DNA of 22,221 nucleotides. Origin: Tritrichomonas musculus (taxonomy: Eukaryota; Parabasalia; Tritrichomonadida; Tritrichomonadidae). Positions 22,140 through 22,221 of the stretch are shown piece by piece; positions within the stretch are counted from its first letter, which is position 1; each line of letters opens with the position of its first letter. The notes under the pieces were generated by a model, which saw nothing but the letters and a program-made list of their open reading frames with translations, was not told where the DNA came from and searched no databases. The position numbers were made by a program, and so were the translations under genes. The stretch covers positions 1-22,221 of the forward strand of contig JAPFFF010000464.1 in NCBI GenBank assembly GCA_039105265.1. The letters are read 5' to 3'.

Positions 22140-22221
22140 TCGAAATTAAGTAAAATCAATAAAGATTAAATCGCAATATCAATTATTCTTATTCAAACGT
22201 TTCTCACAAGTGAACAGAGTT
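22140..22221 (+). repeat. Partial K-class unit cut by the window end
   Basis: The first 82 bp of unit 170: A20, G25, K block and G71 are visible. It is cut only by the window edge, so the array continues. Confidence 0.97.

Larger units (their letters stand above)
1..22221 (+). repeat. 131-bp AT-rich satellite DNA array, 169.6 units
   Basis: A tandem array fills the window with no other sequence at either end. The motif TCGAAATTAAG recurs at 1, 132, 263, 394 and so on to 22140, which is 1+131x169, so the net length change over 169 units is zero, and I saw no indel in any unit. Unit 1 is 24.4% GC with an A-rich top strand. Forward stops (TAA at unit positions 8, 12, 21, 28) and reverse stops (TTA, TCA or TTA at 7, 17, 27) close all six frames in every unit, which excludes coding. 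Differences are substitutions at 17 positions only. Such a long monotonous array is typical of eukaryotic satellite heterochromatin; the species and chromosomal site cannot be read from it. The array continues beyond both ends of the window, so its true size is unknown. Confidence 0.99.

Noticed and set aside
1-22221. CRISPR array
   Set aside because: Units of 131 bp follow each other directly; there are no unique spacers between short repeats, and variation is single-base only.
1-22221. Protein-coding genes or small ORFs
   Set aside because: TAA at unit positions 8, 12, 21 and 28 and reverse-strand stops at 7, 17 and 27 close all six frames once per unit in every class. No frame can stay open for more than about 50 codons, and every short ORF is simply repeated.
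1-22221. CENP-B box
   Set aside because: TTCG occurs once per unit but the required A and CGGG that should follow are absent on both strands; CGGG does not occur at all.
1-22221. Telomeric repeat or rRNA/tRNA gene array
   Set aside because: No short G-rich telomere motif is present, and nothing in the 24% GC unit resembles a structural RNA gene.
1-22221. TATA box (TATAAA at 121-126 in the 62 units ending AT) and AATAAA signals at 19-24 and 84-89
   Set aside because: Such hexamers are expected by chance at this composition and repeat every unit; there is no start site, gene or context to support use.
1-22221. Assembly artefact by repeat collapse or false duplication
   Set aside because: It cannot be excluded from sequence alone, but the ordered mix of variants, whole-unit gains and chimeric units looks biological, not like copied blocks of an assembler. 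The exact octamer (15197-17292) and the A/B match are the places to doubt first.
1-22221. Transposon or retroelement insertion
   Set aside because: The 131-bp register is unbroken from end to end, with no foreign sequence, terminal repeat or target duplication.

Overview
The whole 22,221-base window is one uninterrupted head-to-tail satellite DNA array. The repeat unit is exactly 131 bp. There are 169 complete units, counted from base 1, plus the first 82 bp of a 170th. Unit n starts at 1+131(n-1). I read every unit by eye and found no insertion or deletion: all differences are substitutions at 17 of the 131 positions. The unit is about 24% GC and strand-asymmetric (unit 1: A 59, T 40, C 19, G 13). 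All six frames are closed by stops in every unit, so there are no genes, no RNA genes and no foreign insertion. An array like this points to eukaryotic constitutive heterochromatin, such as a pericentromere, centromere, subtelomere or heterochromatic knob. I do not recognise the satellite and cannot name the species from the sequence.

Nomenclature used in the entries. Unit position 1 is the T of TCGAAATTAAG at base 1. Variable positions are 18, 20, 25, 32, 34, 35, 39, 43, 50, 53, 56, 60, 65, 71, 93, 122 and 123. Five sequence classes follow. H (about 103 units) has AAGCTTAATCTCAG at 30-43. K (38 units plus the final partial one) has a linked block, usually G25 with T32 G34 C35 A39 A43, so AATCGCAATATCAA replaces the H block. 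Q (16 units) is H with A43 and C50. HT (9 units) is H with T56 and A60. M (3 units) has T18, G25 and a K block that keeps G32. Position 71 (G or A), 20 (G or A), 93 (C or T) and 122-123 (AA, AT or GA) subdivide these classes.

Layout. Bases 1-1834: H units with one K-like unit. Bases 1835-3537: K-dominated block (12 of 13 units). Bases 3538-12445: H-dominated block built from overlapping long duplications. Bases 12446-17030: mosaic of Q, HT and K units, ending in an octamer duplication. Bases 17031-19912: a long copy of the 3538-6681 segment, displaced by 13,493 bp. Bases 19913-21484: four copies of a 393-bp trimer (H-HT-K). Bases 21485-22221: a Q/K segment that repeats 14804-15458.

The units record their own history. 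Variant strings recur in the same order over up to 16 units (2,096 bp) with no difference that I could see, at offsets that are always multiples of 131 bp. Several copies differ by whole-unit gains or losses or by chimeric units. This is the expected footprint of unequal exchange and conversion acting recently on a homogenised array. No gene-based system is present. The points of interest are the multi-scale higher-order structure, the clustering of variation into half of the unit, and a fully invariant palindrome in every unit.
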